A stretch of DNA of 64,000 bases. Origin: an uncultured Ruminiclostridium sp. (GTDB lineage Bacteria > Bacillota > Clostridia > Oscillospirales > Ruminococcaceae). The DNA lies in assembly GCA_947594425.1 (NCBI GenBank), contig CANQED010000001.1, forward strand, positions 1 through 64,000, written 5' to 3'. Positions 16,086 to 24,355 of this stretch are shown piece by piece. The position numbers were made by a program, and so were the translations under genes. A model generated the notes under the pieces. The model was not told where the DNA came from and made no database searches. It was given only the letters and a program-made list of their open reading frames with translations. Position 1 is the first letter of the stretch; each line of letters starts with the position of its first letter.

Positions 16086-17009
16086 TCACATTATCACCTT
16101 AAAGCATACGGTCTTTGCATTGATAAGCGGGCTGTTATACGCAAAATAGACCGTACCCGATACGGGGGTCCTTATCTCGGCGACAAGCTCTCCGTCGAGC
16201 GGGTCGTATATCCTGCCCAGCACATCGCCGTGCTCGACGGTGCTGCCTATCTCGGTAGCTCTGAAAAACAGCCCCGCTGCCTCGGATTGTATCTGCTTTG
16301 TCATATCCTCGTCTATTATCTCCGTGATGTACCCGGGAGGAGTTTTTGACGCGGCAATGCCCCGATTGCACATAAAGCGCAGTATGGCGTTTACGGCCTC
16401 GTCCGCCGCTTTAACGTCTATCTCGTCGGTCGCGTTCGCATATACCGAAAACGCCTTGGTTTCCCACACCTGCCAGTTATAATTTAGCGTTGTGGTGTCG
16501 TAAGGTCGCGGCTTGCGGACAATGCCGAATTCAAGCCCGAAATCTCTCATAATATCGGGGTCGGTAAAGCCCGTGTCCATCATCTTGACATGCGGCAGGA
16601 AAATCCCCGATTGGTAAAAGCTTGCAAGCTGTATGCCGTACTCATACCCCTGCAATTTGCTGAAAATACCGTCCGCGATACGCTGTGTAGTTTCCCCCAG
16701 ATCATAACCGGGGAACATTCTGTTGATGTCCGTATTATCCATAGCCCAAAAGCGTTTGCCGATATTCATTGAATAGTAATTCACGCAGGGTACGACAAGT
16801 ATTTCGGTATCGTCGGCGAGCCTGCCCTCGCATTCGAGCTTTTTCAGCGCCTGGACCATTCGTGAGCAGACATACATCTGCTGTACCTCGTTTCCGCGCA
16901 TAGCGCCCACGATAGCAAGCGATTTTCTGCCGCTCCCAAAGCGAAAGCCGATAATATCGAGCTGTTCGCGGTAAGGCGATTTGAGCGAAAAAAGTATCTT
17001 CTTTTTCAT
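16086..17009 (-). CDS. AstE/aspartoacylase-like protein lacking catalytic residues
   Basis: A 307-residue M14-type (succinylglutamate desuccinylase/aspartoacylase) fold with the C-terminal lipoyl-like beta-barrel (AAGLFFRATEIGSTVEHGDVLGRIYDPLDGEL). The NRMFPG loop is kept, but the usual G-x-H-G-N-E zinc motif reads GAMRGNE (His to Arg), the second zinc His (DxHS in the neighbour) is replaced in IQLASFYQSG, and the catalytic Glu (VVEMG in the neighbour) aligns with VYANA. It is thus probably a non-catalytic partner of the paralogue upstream, whose stop overlaps its start by four bases (ATGA). It is the last gene of the ATP-grasp operon and ends at a strong terminator. Confidence 0.8.
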   Translation of the reverse strand: MKKKILFSLKSPYREQLDIIGFRFGSGRKSLAIVGAMRGNEVQQMYVCSRMVQALKKLECEGRLADDTEILVVPCVNYYSMNIGKRFWAMDNTDINRMFPGYDLGETTQRIADGIFSKLQGYEYGIQLASFYQSGIFLPHVKMMDTGFTDPDIMRDFGLEFGIVRKPRPYDTTTLNYNWQVWETKAFSVYANATDEIDVKAADEAVNAILRFMCNRGIAASKTPPGYITEIIDEDMTKQIQSEAAGLFFRATEIGSTVEHGDVLGRIYDPLDGELVAEIRTPVSGTVYFAYNSPLINAKTVCFKVIM

Positions 17010-17944
17010 TGCTCTTTACCTCGCTCTGGCTGTAATATCCGCGCAAGAAGCGAGCCTCCGTAGACCACGGGATATTCGCGGAGGGTGAATATCATCCCGT
17101 CGCAAACGGCGAGCACCTTTTCGACCACCTTTGAAGTCAGCGGGTCGACCACGTCGCCGATATGATCGCCCTGCTTTACGGTGTCGCCAAAGCTTGCATA
17201 AGGCACAAATATCCCCGCCGCGTCAGAATTTACAAAGCCTACCATATGCCCCTCGGAGATGATAGGTTCGCGGACGGGAGAGGTCTCCCCTTTCCACATC
17301 CCGAGCTCTTTCATAAGGTTAAGCACGCCGTCAAACAGCTGAGTGCAGTATTCTTTGGTAATATGCATACCGACGCCCATTTCTACAACGAGCGTTTTTG
17401 TGCCCCTGCTGTTTAGGGTGTGAGCGAGGGTCGATTCGAGTACCGTCGCGGCGTCGTGTATCCACACAAAATCCACGTTAAGCATTTTTGCATACGGGAC
17501 AAGCGTTTTCGCGGTCGGCACGCTTATGCGTACCTGCGGTATCTCCTTAAGAAAGATATTGCTCGAATGCACGTCTACGCACATATCCGAGCCCGAGAGG
17601 TCGTCGACGATAGACGAGCATATCACCTCGACCATAGTGCCGCCCTTTGTACCGGGGAATACCCTGTTCATATCAAGGTCAAACATCGGTATGCCTCTTG
17701 TTATGCTGTCAATGCCCATAGGATTGAGTGCGGGATAAATATCTATTATGCCGTCAAGCAAGTCGATATTAGCGTCAATGAAGCTTCCTACCATGTACGC
17801 GAGGTACTGCCCCTCTAATTCGTCGCCGTGGGTACCCGTCACAAGGCTGAGGCGGGTGTTATTTTTGCCGTTTTGTATCCGTCTTTTCTGTATGGTCAGG
17901 CTCTCATTTACCGCAAGCGGTATGCTTGCAACCGTTTGGACCAC
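17006..17944 (-). CDS. AstE/aspartoacylase-family amidohydrolase
   Basis: A 312-residue zinc-dependent M14-family protein. The zinc ligands are present in GTHGDE (His, Glu) and CVDVHSS (His), the substrate loop in DMNRVFPGT and the catalytic Glu in TLVVEMGVGMHI. The C-terminal barrel is AAGIFVPYASFGDTVKQGDHIGDV. Family members remove an acyl group or cleave an amide next to an amino acid. In this operon the natural substrate could be a peptide made by the ATP-grasp enzyme (inference). The start is a GTG at 17944 after GAAAGGAAT; an ATG just upstream hits a stop after two codons. The paralogue downstream lacks the same residues. Confidence 0.85.
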   Translation of the reverse strand: MVQTVASIPLAVNESLTIQKRRIQNGKNNTRLSLVTGTHGDELEGQYLAYMVGSFIDANIDLLDGIIDIYPALNPMGIDSITRGIPMFDLDMNRVFPGTKGGTMVEVICSSIVDDLSGSDMCVDVHSSNIFLKEIPQVRISVPTAKTLVPYAKMLNVDFVWIHDAATVLESTLAHTLNSRGTKTLVVEMGVGMHITKEYCTQLFDGVLNLMKELGMWKGETSPVREPIISEGHMVGFVNSDAAGIFVPYASFGDTVKQGDHIGDVVDPLTSKVVEKVLAVCDGMIFTLREYPVVYGGSLLARILQPERGKEQ

Positions 17945-17958
17945 TTATATCATTCCTT

Positions 17959-18729
17959 TCAAGTAAGCTCACTTCTTACAAGCTGGAGCTGTTTGGTGTA
18001 TTTTCCGAACATCACGCCCCTGTCAATGGCGCAGTCGCGAAAATCCCGCCCCTGCGAGATAACGATATAATCGTCATTTACGGCGCAGTTGTTGGCGGGG
18101 TCTATTCCCTCCCAGCGGTCGCCCGTCCAGTACTCGACCCACGAATGCGTCTCGCCGTCGCAAAACGCAAGCCCCGCGATATATCTTGCGGCAATACCCT
18201 CCATGCGCAAAAGTGAGATAAGGATATGCGAAAAATCTTGACACACGCCCTTTTTTAAGGCAAAGGCCTGCTGTGCGGTAGTCGTTGTATCGGTAAAGCC
18301 TTTTTCGTATTTAACGGTTTCGGCAAGGATATTGCAAAGATATCTTGCTTTATCCGCCGCAGTTCCCGTGCAATTTTCCTTGACGCTGTCGTGAAACGCT
18401 TTCAGCGCGTCATCGGGCTTAGTGTACGGCGATTGATAGAGATAGCAAGGCATATAGTCGGTTCGGTAATTTAAGTGCTCCACCTCAGCCGAGCCTTTTA
18501 TCTCAAAGTCGAGAAAACGGTGATCGTCTCTCATATACCCCGCCGTCACGTTATTACCGAACGCGTCGACTGTCTGCTTTGTCGGAATATACGGCGTGAT
18601 ATTAAGACTGCATGACAGGATATGCTGCGTGTTTGTCTCGGGCGGGATTATTCTCAGCGAAAAGGTGTGATCGTGAACATAATCGTCAAAGGTCAGCTTT
18701 GTGGAGTAAAAGAAATTAACACGTTTCAT
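17959..18729 (-). CDS. Transglutaminase-like cysteine protease
   Basis: A 256-residue protein with an N-terminal beta domain (~1-110) and a transglutaminase core. The triad is visible: Cys in KKGVCQDFSH (~162), His in GETHSWVEYW (~199) and Asp in WEGIDPANN (~214). Bacterial members mostly act as cysteine peptidases or amidases. The gene overlaps the alpha-E gene upstream by four bases. ATP-grasp + alpha-E + transglutaminase is a recurrent bacterial cluster predicted to make and process a peptide or peptide tag. Confidence 0.85.
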   Translation of the reverse strand: MKRVNFFYSTKLTFDDYVHDHTFSLRIIPPETNTQHILSCSLNITPYIPTKQTVDAFGNNVTAGYMRDDHRFLDFEIKGSAEVEHLNYRTDYMPCYLYQSPYTKPDDALKAFHDSVKENCTGTAADKARYLCNILAETVKYEKGFTDTTTTAQQAFALKKGVCQDFSHILISLLRMEGIAARYIAGLAFCDGETHSWVEYWTGDRWEGIDPANNCAVNDDYIVISQGRDFRDCAIDRGVMFGKYTKQLQLVRSELT

Positions 18730-19427
18730 ACCTTTACCTCCTCCGTCTCAAACAAATGTCCGAGGCTGTCTACCGCCCTGTCCGCGCCCAGCTTATAGTC
18801 ATCCTCTGTGCCGAGTATCTCCACTAAGTCGGAAAGAAATTTGGTGCTGTAGCGATAGGGCGTGCCCTTAGGCACGCGGTTAAGATTTTTGAGCAGTCGA
18901 ATAAATTCTTTTTCGACAACGTCAAAGGGGTATTTCAACCTGATATACAGATCAAGCCGCTCTATGGTCTTGCCGATATAGATTATATTCCTTATCTCAT
19001 CGTCATAAATATGCTCGTTGATACTGCCCCAAAACCCGTATACTATATCCTCGAGCGGCAAAAGCGAAAGCCGCACGTTGCTGCTTTGCTCCGCCTTTGT
19101 AATGGTATCCTTTGCCATTTGCAAAAATGAAAGCGAATCCGTCGAGATCTCTTCGCGCAAAACTATGCCGTTATCATATGCGCGCTCTAAGCTGTAAGCG
19201 GCGGAATTAGCATTGCTCTTATCAAAAAGCATACGGCGGATAAAGTCCCTGTTATCCGTATAGATGTCGGGAAGCCCAAAGCAGTTAAGATAATCGGTAT
19301 AGCCGTGCTCGGTCCCTATCATCTTGTCAAACTGCCTGCCCAAAGCTTTCATTGTCGTAAAAAATCTTTCGGTATAGCGTCCGAGCCAATAAAGGCGGTC
19401 GCTGTGTTCTAACGAGATAGTACCCAT
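18726..19427 (-). CDS. Alpha-E domain protein (DUF403)
   Basis: A 233-residue all-helical protein. The opening EHSDRLYWLGRYTERFFTTMKAL and the later IIYIGKTIERLDLYIRLKYPFDVVEKEF are the repeated Glu-containing helices that define the alpha-E family, usually adjacent to circularly permuted ATP-grasp and transglutaminase genes. No biochemical activity is proven for the family. It overlaps the ATP-grasp gene by 19 bases upstream and the transglutaminase by four bases downstream, so the three are translationally coupled. The C-terminus is acidic (LFETEEVKV). Confidence 0.88.
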   Translation of the reverse strand: MGTISLEHSDRLYWLGRYTERFFTTMKALGRQFDKMIGTEHGYTDYLNCFGLPDIYTDNRDFIRRMLFDKSNANSAAYSLERAYDNGIVLREEISTDSLSFLQMAKDTITKAEQSSNVRLSLLPLEDIVYGFWGSINEHIYDDEIRNIIYIGKTIERLDLYIRLKYPFDVVEKEFIRLLKNLNRVPKGTPYRYSTKFLSDLVEILGTEDDYKLGADRAVDSLGHLFETEEVKV

Positions 19428-20740
19428 GTATCTTTAAAGCCTCCTCCTTGCGACGAATTGACCACGAACGAATCGGGGTTGCGTGAAAACCTTGTCAGCC
19501 CCGACGCCCAAACCTTTGTTTTCTCACCCGAAAGCACAAAGGCTCTCAGGTCCGCCTTGCGCATGACCGTTTCATCGCCCTCTATGATAGGCAGATCAAG
19601 AAAGTCGATGACCTCCTGCGCGATAAAGCGTCTGGGCTCCGCGATTATCGTTTTGCGAAATTCTTCTAATTTTTCTTTTGTAAGGTCGCTGCCGAATACC
19701 ACGCCATAGCCGCCCGCCTCCGCGACGTCCTTTATGACGAGAGTGTCAAGGTGCGCCATGACATATTTCATATCTTCCTCATAAAACGGCAGATAGGTCG
19801 GCGCGTTTTTAAGTATCGGCTCTTCGCCGAGGTAGTATTTTATCATTTTCGGCACGAAATAATAAATGCCCTTATCGTCGGCTACGCCGTTGCCCGGCGC
19901 GTTGATTATCGCTACGTTTCCGCTGCGGTAGGCCTCCATTAGATTGGGGATACCGATAAGCGAGTCGGGCAAAAATGTCAGCGGGTCGAGGTACTCGTCC
20001 GAGATACGGCGATACAGCACGCCTATCCTCGTTTTGCCGCCCGAATATGTATGATGATAGAGAATATTATCCTCTACGAAAAGCTCGTCATTTTGCACCA
20101 GTACCGAGCCTGTCAGCTCCGCAAGGTAAGAATGCTCAAAATATGCCGCATTGTACCGTCCCGGAGTGAGTATCGCTCTTTCGCCGCCGCAGTTGACATA
20201 TTCCATCGTACTTTTAAGCAGCTCGGCGTATCCTCGGTTATCGATGATGGAGTTTTCCTCAAAAGCCTGCGGCGCGGCAATGCGCGTCAGGTCCCTTGCG
20301 ATTAGCGGATATGAAGCTCCGGAGGGTATACGCAGATTATCCTCCAATATATACCATTCTCCGTCCTTTGCCTGTACAAGGTCTATCCCAGAGATGTGGC
20401 TGTACACGTTGTTTTTAGGTGTGATACCCTCGCATTCGGCAAGATAGCCCTTAGAGATATAGATAAAGTCCTCGGGTATGACGCCGTCCCGCACGATCTT
20501 TTTATCGTGATAAATGTCAAAAAGGAACTCGTTTAAGGCGTTTACACGCTGAGCAAGTCCCCTTTCCATACTCTTAAAATCTTCTGCCGTTATGACACGC
20601 GGAATAGGATCGAATGGGAAGAATTGCTCGTTGAACACGCCGTTTTTGTATATGCCGAACTTTACGCCGTATCTTCTGAGTAGCTCGTTTATCTCGTTGG
20701 CGTTGCCCACTGCCTTTGTAAACTGCACCTGCTGTGTCAT
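19409..20740 (-). CDS. Circularly permuted ATP-grasp ligase (DUF404/DUF407)
   Basis: About 443 residues. The opening KFGIYKNGVFNEQFFPFDPIPRVI and the following RGLAQRVNALNEFLFDIYHDKKIVRDGVIP match the CP_ATPgrasp_2 family. ENNLRIPSGASYPLIAR-type (here DNLRIPSGASYPL) and ERAILTPGRYN are further family blocks. It should couple a carboxylate to an amine through an acyl-phosphate, giving a peptide-like bond. ATG 20740 is chosen because AGGAG lies eight bases upstream; a GTG three codons earlier lacks spacing. It is the first gene of a five-gene operon driven by the promoter at 20834-20862. Confidence 0.88.
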   Translation of the reverse strand: MTQQVQFTKAVGNANEINELLRRYGVKFGIYKNGVFNEQFFPFDPIPRVITAEDFKSMERGLAQRVNALNEFLFDIYHDKKIVRDGVIPEDFIYISKGYLAECEGITPKNNVYSHISGIDLVQAKDGEWYILEDNLRIPSGASYPLIARDLTRIAAPQAFEENSIIDNRGYAELLKSTMEYVNCGGERAILTPGRYNAAYFEHSYLAELTGSVLVQNDELFVEDNILYHHTYSGGKTRIGVLYRRISDEYLDPLTFLPDSLIGIPNLMEAYRSGNVAIINAPGNGVADDKGIYYFVPKMIKYYLGEEPILKNAPTYLPFYEEDMKYVMAHLDTLVIKDVAEAGGYGVVFGSDLTKEKLEEFRKTIIAEPRRFIAQEVIDFLDLPIIEGDETVMRKADLRAFVLSGEKTKVWASGLTRFSRNPDSFVVNSSQGGGFKDTWVLSR

Positions 20741-20764
20741 ATTTCTCACTCCTATCGTAAAAAT

Positions 20765-20812
20765 ATAGAAAAAACAAAAACGACGCTTGCTCCGATACCG
20801 GAGAAGCGCCGT
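20765..20812 (-). terminator. Terminator-like hairpin in the leader of the ATP-grasp operon
   Basis: On the minus strand CGGCGCTTCTCCG pairs with CGGAGCAAGCGTCG (20781-20812) and is followed by TTTTTGTTTTTT (20769-20780 region). It lies between the promoter and the ATG, so it would end most transcripts unless it is prevented from forming. Confidence 0.65.
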
Positions 20813-20833
20813 TGCTTTGCTTTTCTAAAGATT

Positions 20834-20862
20834 ATTGTATCACTTATGGGCGGATTTGTCAA
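20834..20862 (-). promoter_or_regulatory. Sigma-A promoter of the ATP-grasp operon
   Basis: On the minus strand TTGACA (20857-20862) and TACAAT (20834-20839) are separated by exactly 17 bases. Transcription would start near 20827, giving a leader of about 85 bases that contains a terminator-like hairpin. Confidence 0.8.
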
Positions 20863-20913
20863 GCACTTGAGGTTATTTTTTTGTAGAGGGGGAGAGGAAA
20901 GGGACAAAATTAT

Positions 20914-20946
20914 GTCGGCTGCAAAGATCTCTCTTTAACAGCCGAC
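20914..20946 (-). terminator. Probable terminator after DUF4176 gene
   Basis: GTCGGCTG and CAGCCGAC form a perfect 8-bp stem with a 17-base loop; on the minus strand it is followed by ATAATTTTGT. It would end the type VII secretion transcript before the ATP-grasp promoter. Confidence 0.5.
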
Positions 20947-21013
20947 AGTTTCGCCTGCACGGTGAAATTTTTATTTAGCAACGACACGGTGGGGCATACG
21001 GTTAGATGGCGGT

Positions 21014-21322
21014 TTATTCAGCAGAGAGATTTTGTTCTTCTTTCAATTTACCATCTTCAGTAAATGTTTTATCCAAGTAGTCGATCCAATTTTCCCGTTC
21101 GGGATTATTATATCCTTTGAAGATTATGTCGTTTATAGCGGAATGATTAAACATAAAATTGCCATCATCTCCTATAAATCCTTCCGGATATAAGACTCCT
21201 ATATAATCATAGATAACCTCCGGATTGTCATTTGTGGTTATTTTGACACCGATTATCATGATCTTTCTAATTCCGCCCTGTAAGGTCACGACCGTTCCTA
21301 TCGGAAGCAATTCTTTAAACAT
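21014..21322 (-). CDS. DUF4176 protein of the type VII locus
   Basis: A 102-residue protein. The segment ELLPIGTVVTLQGGIRKIMIIGVKI...YDYIGVLYPEGFIG is the DUF4176 signature, a family found almost only beside Firmicutes type VII secretion effectors. It may be an effector chaperone, targeting or accessory factor; no activity is established. ATG 21322 (MFKELLPIG) follows AAAGGAG; an in-frame TTG at 21343 is upstream of that site. The C-terminus is a charged tail. It is the last gene of the 20-kb minus-strand block, after the putative effector. Confidence 0.8.
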   Translation of the reverse strand: MFKELLPIGTVVTLQGGIRKIMIIGVKITTNDNPEVIYDYIGVLYPEGFIGDDGNFMFNHSAINDIIFKGYNNPERENWIDYLDKTFTEDGKLKEEQNLSAE

Positions 21323-21486
21323 ATTAAGTATCTCCTTTAACAATAAAAATTTTACTTATTTTGGAATAAGCGCGGAATACAACCTCCCGCTTATTCTCAT
21401 GTGCATTATCACTGCACTCAATTTAATTTTACTCGGTTCTGCTATAGCCGAATTACCGAGTATGCCCCTTTATATCAAAATTGATA

Positions 21487-23031
21487 TTATCCGAATATAT
21501 TTTTCCATCCATCCGAAATCCACTTTCCTACAGCACTGCAAGCACTGCCTATACCTTTTGCAGCCGAGGAAGCAGTTTTGCCTATAAAACTGCAAGCGTC
21601 ACCAACTCCGTCTATCGCTACCGAAGTAATCATGCCTGCACCTGCGAGTGCTGAAGCTCCAATTCTTAAAACAAAGTTATTACTCTCATCGTCCGCATAA
21701 TCCATCAGACCTTGTGCGCCTCGGACATATGCGGAAGAAAACGCATGGCTGCGAACATAATCCGCACCGGTGGTTTCAGTAAAATGGACTATTCCGGCCG
21801 AAATATCATCCGCTTTGTCTGAAAGTCCCAAAACATCACTCAATCCAAGCGTTAAGCAACTTGCCACAGATGTTAAGCCGCGTACGGAGCCGTAAAGTCC
21901 GCTTTCTCCTATGTCACTGAAGCCAAACGATCCGTCTTCACTCAATTCAGCGGCTTTTGACATGGTTCCCCTGATTGTATCTATACCTACAATCGAGAGA
22001 TTAGCGAAACTATTTATTTTTTTGACAGTGGCCTGTCCCGAATACGAAGCTCTCCACTCGTATTTAGCGGTAACACTGCGGTATAAATGTTTCTGTGCGA
22101 ATTTGACATTTACCGCTGCTTTTCCCAAACTAATTCCGGAATTGACTTCACTTAAAACTTGATCCGCCTTTTGATACAAATCGGCGTCTTCGTTAAACAA
22201 AGTGCGTACTGTTTCTATGCTTTCAGCTGTAAATCCACATGCGTTGCCTATAATTGAAACGTAATTATTTGCTTTGCCCAATCTTTTGCTTAACCTTGAC
22301 GCTTCAAGAGGGCTCAATTTTGAATCGTAATAATTATACAACCCGTTCCAGGCTGATGCTGAGGATTTAGCAAATTTCAAACCTCCGGAAGCCAATTCTT
22401 CATTGCTGTTATAATCAGTGCCGACAAAAGTCCAAAGTCCGCTTAGATATGATAATGTTGATGAAGATAGTTGAAGGTCAGCTTTTTGGTCTTTTTGATT
22501 TGAGAGCTTGGAAAGCAATTTTAAAACGACCGGCGAAACTTCCATCGGGTCAAACGGCATTTCTGAATTATCCTGCGTATTAGTGTAATTTTCTGCCGTT
22601 TTAACGGCTTCAACAGTCGCTTGATTACACGAGTTAAGCGTTCCGCTCAGACGTCCCGCCATATATTCCGCATTGAATTTTCCGTTTTGCGGATCAATTA
22701 TTTGTTCCATTTCTTTGATGTATATTTGCCATTGATCAAGGGCGGAATACAAAATTGAAAAGGTGGATTTGTAGTTCCTGTCGATTGAATAAACAGAATT
22801 GAATATCTTCTCTATTTGATTTTTTGTGGTGTTGTTTTTATCGATTACCTTTTTATGATATGCGTTTACATCATTTATGTAATTTTTGATGTTTAATTTA
22901 CCGATCCAAGTTTCAAAATCGAGCCATCTGTCGCCGATCCAGTCAGTAAAATTATTATATTTCTCGTTTTCGACTTGAGAAACGAGATTAAATAATTTTT
23001 GCTTGGATATTAATGAAAAATCTCTGTACAT
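21487..23031 (-). CDS. Putative type VII secreted effector with glycine/alanine-rich C-terminus
   Basis: A 514-residue protein I cannot place in a named family. The N-terminal ~120 residues are helical and Trp-containing (FTDWIGDRWLDFETWIGKL, SALDQWQIYIKEMEQII). The centre (~230-400) is a Ser/Ala-rich helical region. The last ~65 residues are hydrophobic and rich in Gly, Ala and Ser with GxxxG/AxxxG spacing (GASALAGAGMITSVAIDG then SAAKGIGSACSAVGKW), like the glycine-zipper tails of membrane-depolarising toxins. There is no signal peptide. It sits behind two WXG-like small proteins and a coiled-coil protein and before DUF4176, the usual layout around LXG/Tel-type effectors. The toxin role is inferred. 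Confidence 0.6.
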   Translation of the reverse strand: MYRDFSLISKQKLFNLVSQVENEKYNNFTDWIGDRWLDFETWIGKLNIKNYINDVNAYHKKVIDKNNTTKNQIEKIFNSVYSIDRNYKSTFSILYSALDQWQIYIKEMEQIIDPQNGKFNAEYMAGRLSGTLNSCNQATVEAVKTAENYTNTQDNSEMPFDPMEVSPVVLKLLSKLSNQKDQKADLQLSSSTLSYLSGLWTFVGTDYNSNEELASGGLKFAKSSASAWNGLYNYYDSKLSPLEASRLSKRLGKANNYVSIIGNACGFTAESIETVRTLFNEDADLYQKADQVLSEVNSGISLGKAAVNVKFAQKHLYRSVTAKYEWRASYSGQATVKKINSFANLSIVGIDTIRGTMSKAAELSEDGSFGFSDIGESGLYGSVRGLTSVASCLTLGLSDVLGLSDKADDISAGIVHFTETTGADYVRSHAFSSAYVRGAQGLMDYADDESNNFVLRIGASALAGAGMITSVAIDGVGDACSFIGKTASSAAKGIGSACSAVGKWISDGWKNIFG

Positions 23032-23045
23032 ACATATCCTCTCTC

Positions 23046-23342
23046 TTAGTATTTTCCTGACGATCTTACATCGCCGCCCAGGTTCTTGACAGCCTTTTGT
23101 TCGCTTTTATTATAACTGCTTTTGAGATTTGTCAGGAAAGAAATCGTATTGCCTACAAGTAATTCCAAATGCAAATCAATATCTTGATATTGTTTGGCTA
23201 TTTTCTCTAATTCGTTGACGGTCTGCCCTCCTCCGACCGTGGTCGGCGCAGCGGTCTTTGCCGATACGCATTTTGACTTTAATGCCTGTAACTTTGAAAT
23301 GGCATTATCTATTACCAATAAATTAATATTAATTTCAGCCAT
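23046..23342 (-). CDS. Small WXG-like type VII helper/substrate 1
   Basis: A 98-residue helical protein starting MAEININLLVIDNAISKLQALKSKC. A central glycine stretch (TTVGGGQTVNELEKIAKQY) sits between two helices, the hairpin shape expected of small type VII substrates or effector-binding chaperones. The tryptophan of a true WXG motif is absent. ATG 23342 follows GGAAGGAGTGGG. It ends 14 bases before the effector ATG, so it may be the dedicated partner that escorts the effector, as small helical proteins do for LXG toxins in Streptococcus and Staphylococcus. That role is inferred from position. Confidence 0.65.
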   Translation of the reverse strand: MAEININLLVIDNAISKLQALKSKCVSAKTAAPTTVGGGQTVNELEKIAKQYQDIDLHLELLVGNTISFLTNLKSSYNKSEQKAVKNLGGDVRSSGKY

Positions 23343-23360
23343 TTTACCCACTCCTTCCGA

Positions 23361-23648
23361 CTAATATAAATATTGATCCGACTCATCTACAGCTTTCAAA
23401 AACATCTCAACCTGCATTTTTGCCACGGATGAGATACCGCCGAACTGCTTTTTTAACTTGCTTGCATATTCGATATATGACGACAGAGCTTTTGCCGTAT
23501 CTCCGCTTACAATAGCTCGGTTCCTCAGATCTTGTAAAATAGAAACATATTCAAAAACTATATTGTCTATTTTCTCACCTTGTGAACTAAAGTACTTCCC
23601 CATCGATCGACAAAAGTCATCGTCTATGATTATATCATTACTCGCCAT
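23361..23648 (-). CDS. Small WXG-like type VII helper/substrate 2
   Basis: A 95-residue helical protein: MASNDIIIDDDFCRSMGKYF...FGGISSVAKMQVEMFLKAVDESDQYLY. It has two long helices with a short Gly-containing turn near residue 65-70, resembling WXG100-fold proteins but with no Trp. ATG 23648 follows GGGAGGGAAAAGG. It lies between the coiled-coil protein and helper 1. Together with helper 1 it would make a pair of small partners for the 514-residue effector, as reported for LXG effectors with two helpers. That pairing is an inference from gene order. Confidence 0.65.
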   Translation of the reverse strand: MASNDIIIDDDFCRSMGKYFSSQGEKIDNIVFEYVSILQDLRNRAIVSGDTAKALSSYIEYASKLKKQFGGISSVAKMQVEMFLKAVDESDQYLY

Positions 23649-23664
23649 ACCTTTTCCCTCCCGA

Positions 23665-24252
23665 TCAATCAGTAGCATATCGCAGTTGATTTTTCCAATA
23701 GGTTATTCTCTGCCTGCGATATGACAGATTACTGTTCGCATTACTTTTTTTGCTCTGATATGAATTTATACTTCGCTGTTTTGAATCGATCTCTCTTTGC
23801 GTGTTTGACGCCTTTTTCTGATATTCATCAGATTGCCTTTGAAGACTGCCGACCTGCCTGTCTATTTTGTCTTTTGCCGCGGTCAAGCCGTTATAAGCCT
23901 TTTTGTATTCGCTTCCCGACAACAGATTTTTCATATCGGAAATGTAAGCGCGGATAAAATTAACATTAAGCTTCTGAGAAAAATTAGCGTTGAATTTGCT
24001 TATTCGTTTTGATTGTCGATTAGAAAAATTCGTTTGCAAATTTTGATACTTTTTCTTTAGCTGGTTAAGCTCCGATATTTGCTTTTTCAGGTCGTTAGAT
24101 TTAGAAATGTAATTCGATTTTTGCGAATAGAGCGACCTGATTTGAGATTGCAGGCTGTTTATTTTTTGCTGATAGCTATTGACCTGACTTTGAAACTCCG
24201 AAACCAATCTTTCGTTGTATCTTATGTTGTTTTGTATTTCTACCCTTTTCAC
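23665..24252 (-). CDS. Coiled-coil protein of the type VII effector cassette
   Basis: A 195-residue protein that is nearly all Gln/Lys/Ser/Asn-rich coiled coil: two long helical arms (~10-75 and ~125-180) around a central region with FIRAYISDMKNLLSGSEYKKAYNGL. It recalls the DUF5082/YwqH-type coiled-coil proteins found before LXG toxins in Bacillus, though I cannot confirm the family. The start is a GTG at 24252 after GGGAGGTG. It opens the effector sub-block, separated from WXG100 by a 160-base spacer with a hairpin. Confidence 0.62.
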   Translation of the reverse strand: MKRVEIQNNIRYNERLVSEFQSQVNSYQQKINSLQSQIRSLYSQKSNYISKSNDLKKQISELNQLKKKYQNLQTNFSNRQSKRISKFNANFSQKLNVNFIRAYISDMKNLLSGSEYKKAYNGLTAAKDKIDRQVGSLQRQSDEYQKKASNTQREIDSKQRSINSYQSKKSNANSNLSYRRQRITYWKNQLRYATD

Positions 24253-24355
24253 AAAAGCACCTCCCGAAATATAATTTTAACAAGGGACTTGCCCGTAGTT
24301 ATATCAATCCGTTTTAATGGCGGTATAAGGTGTAAAGCATACACATTTTGACATT

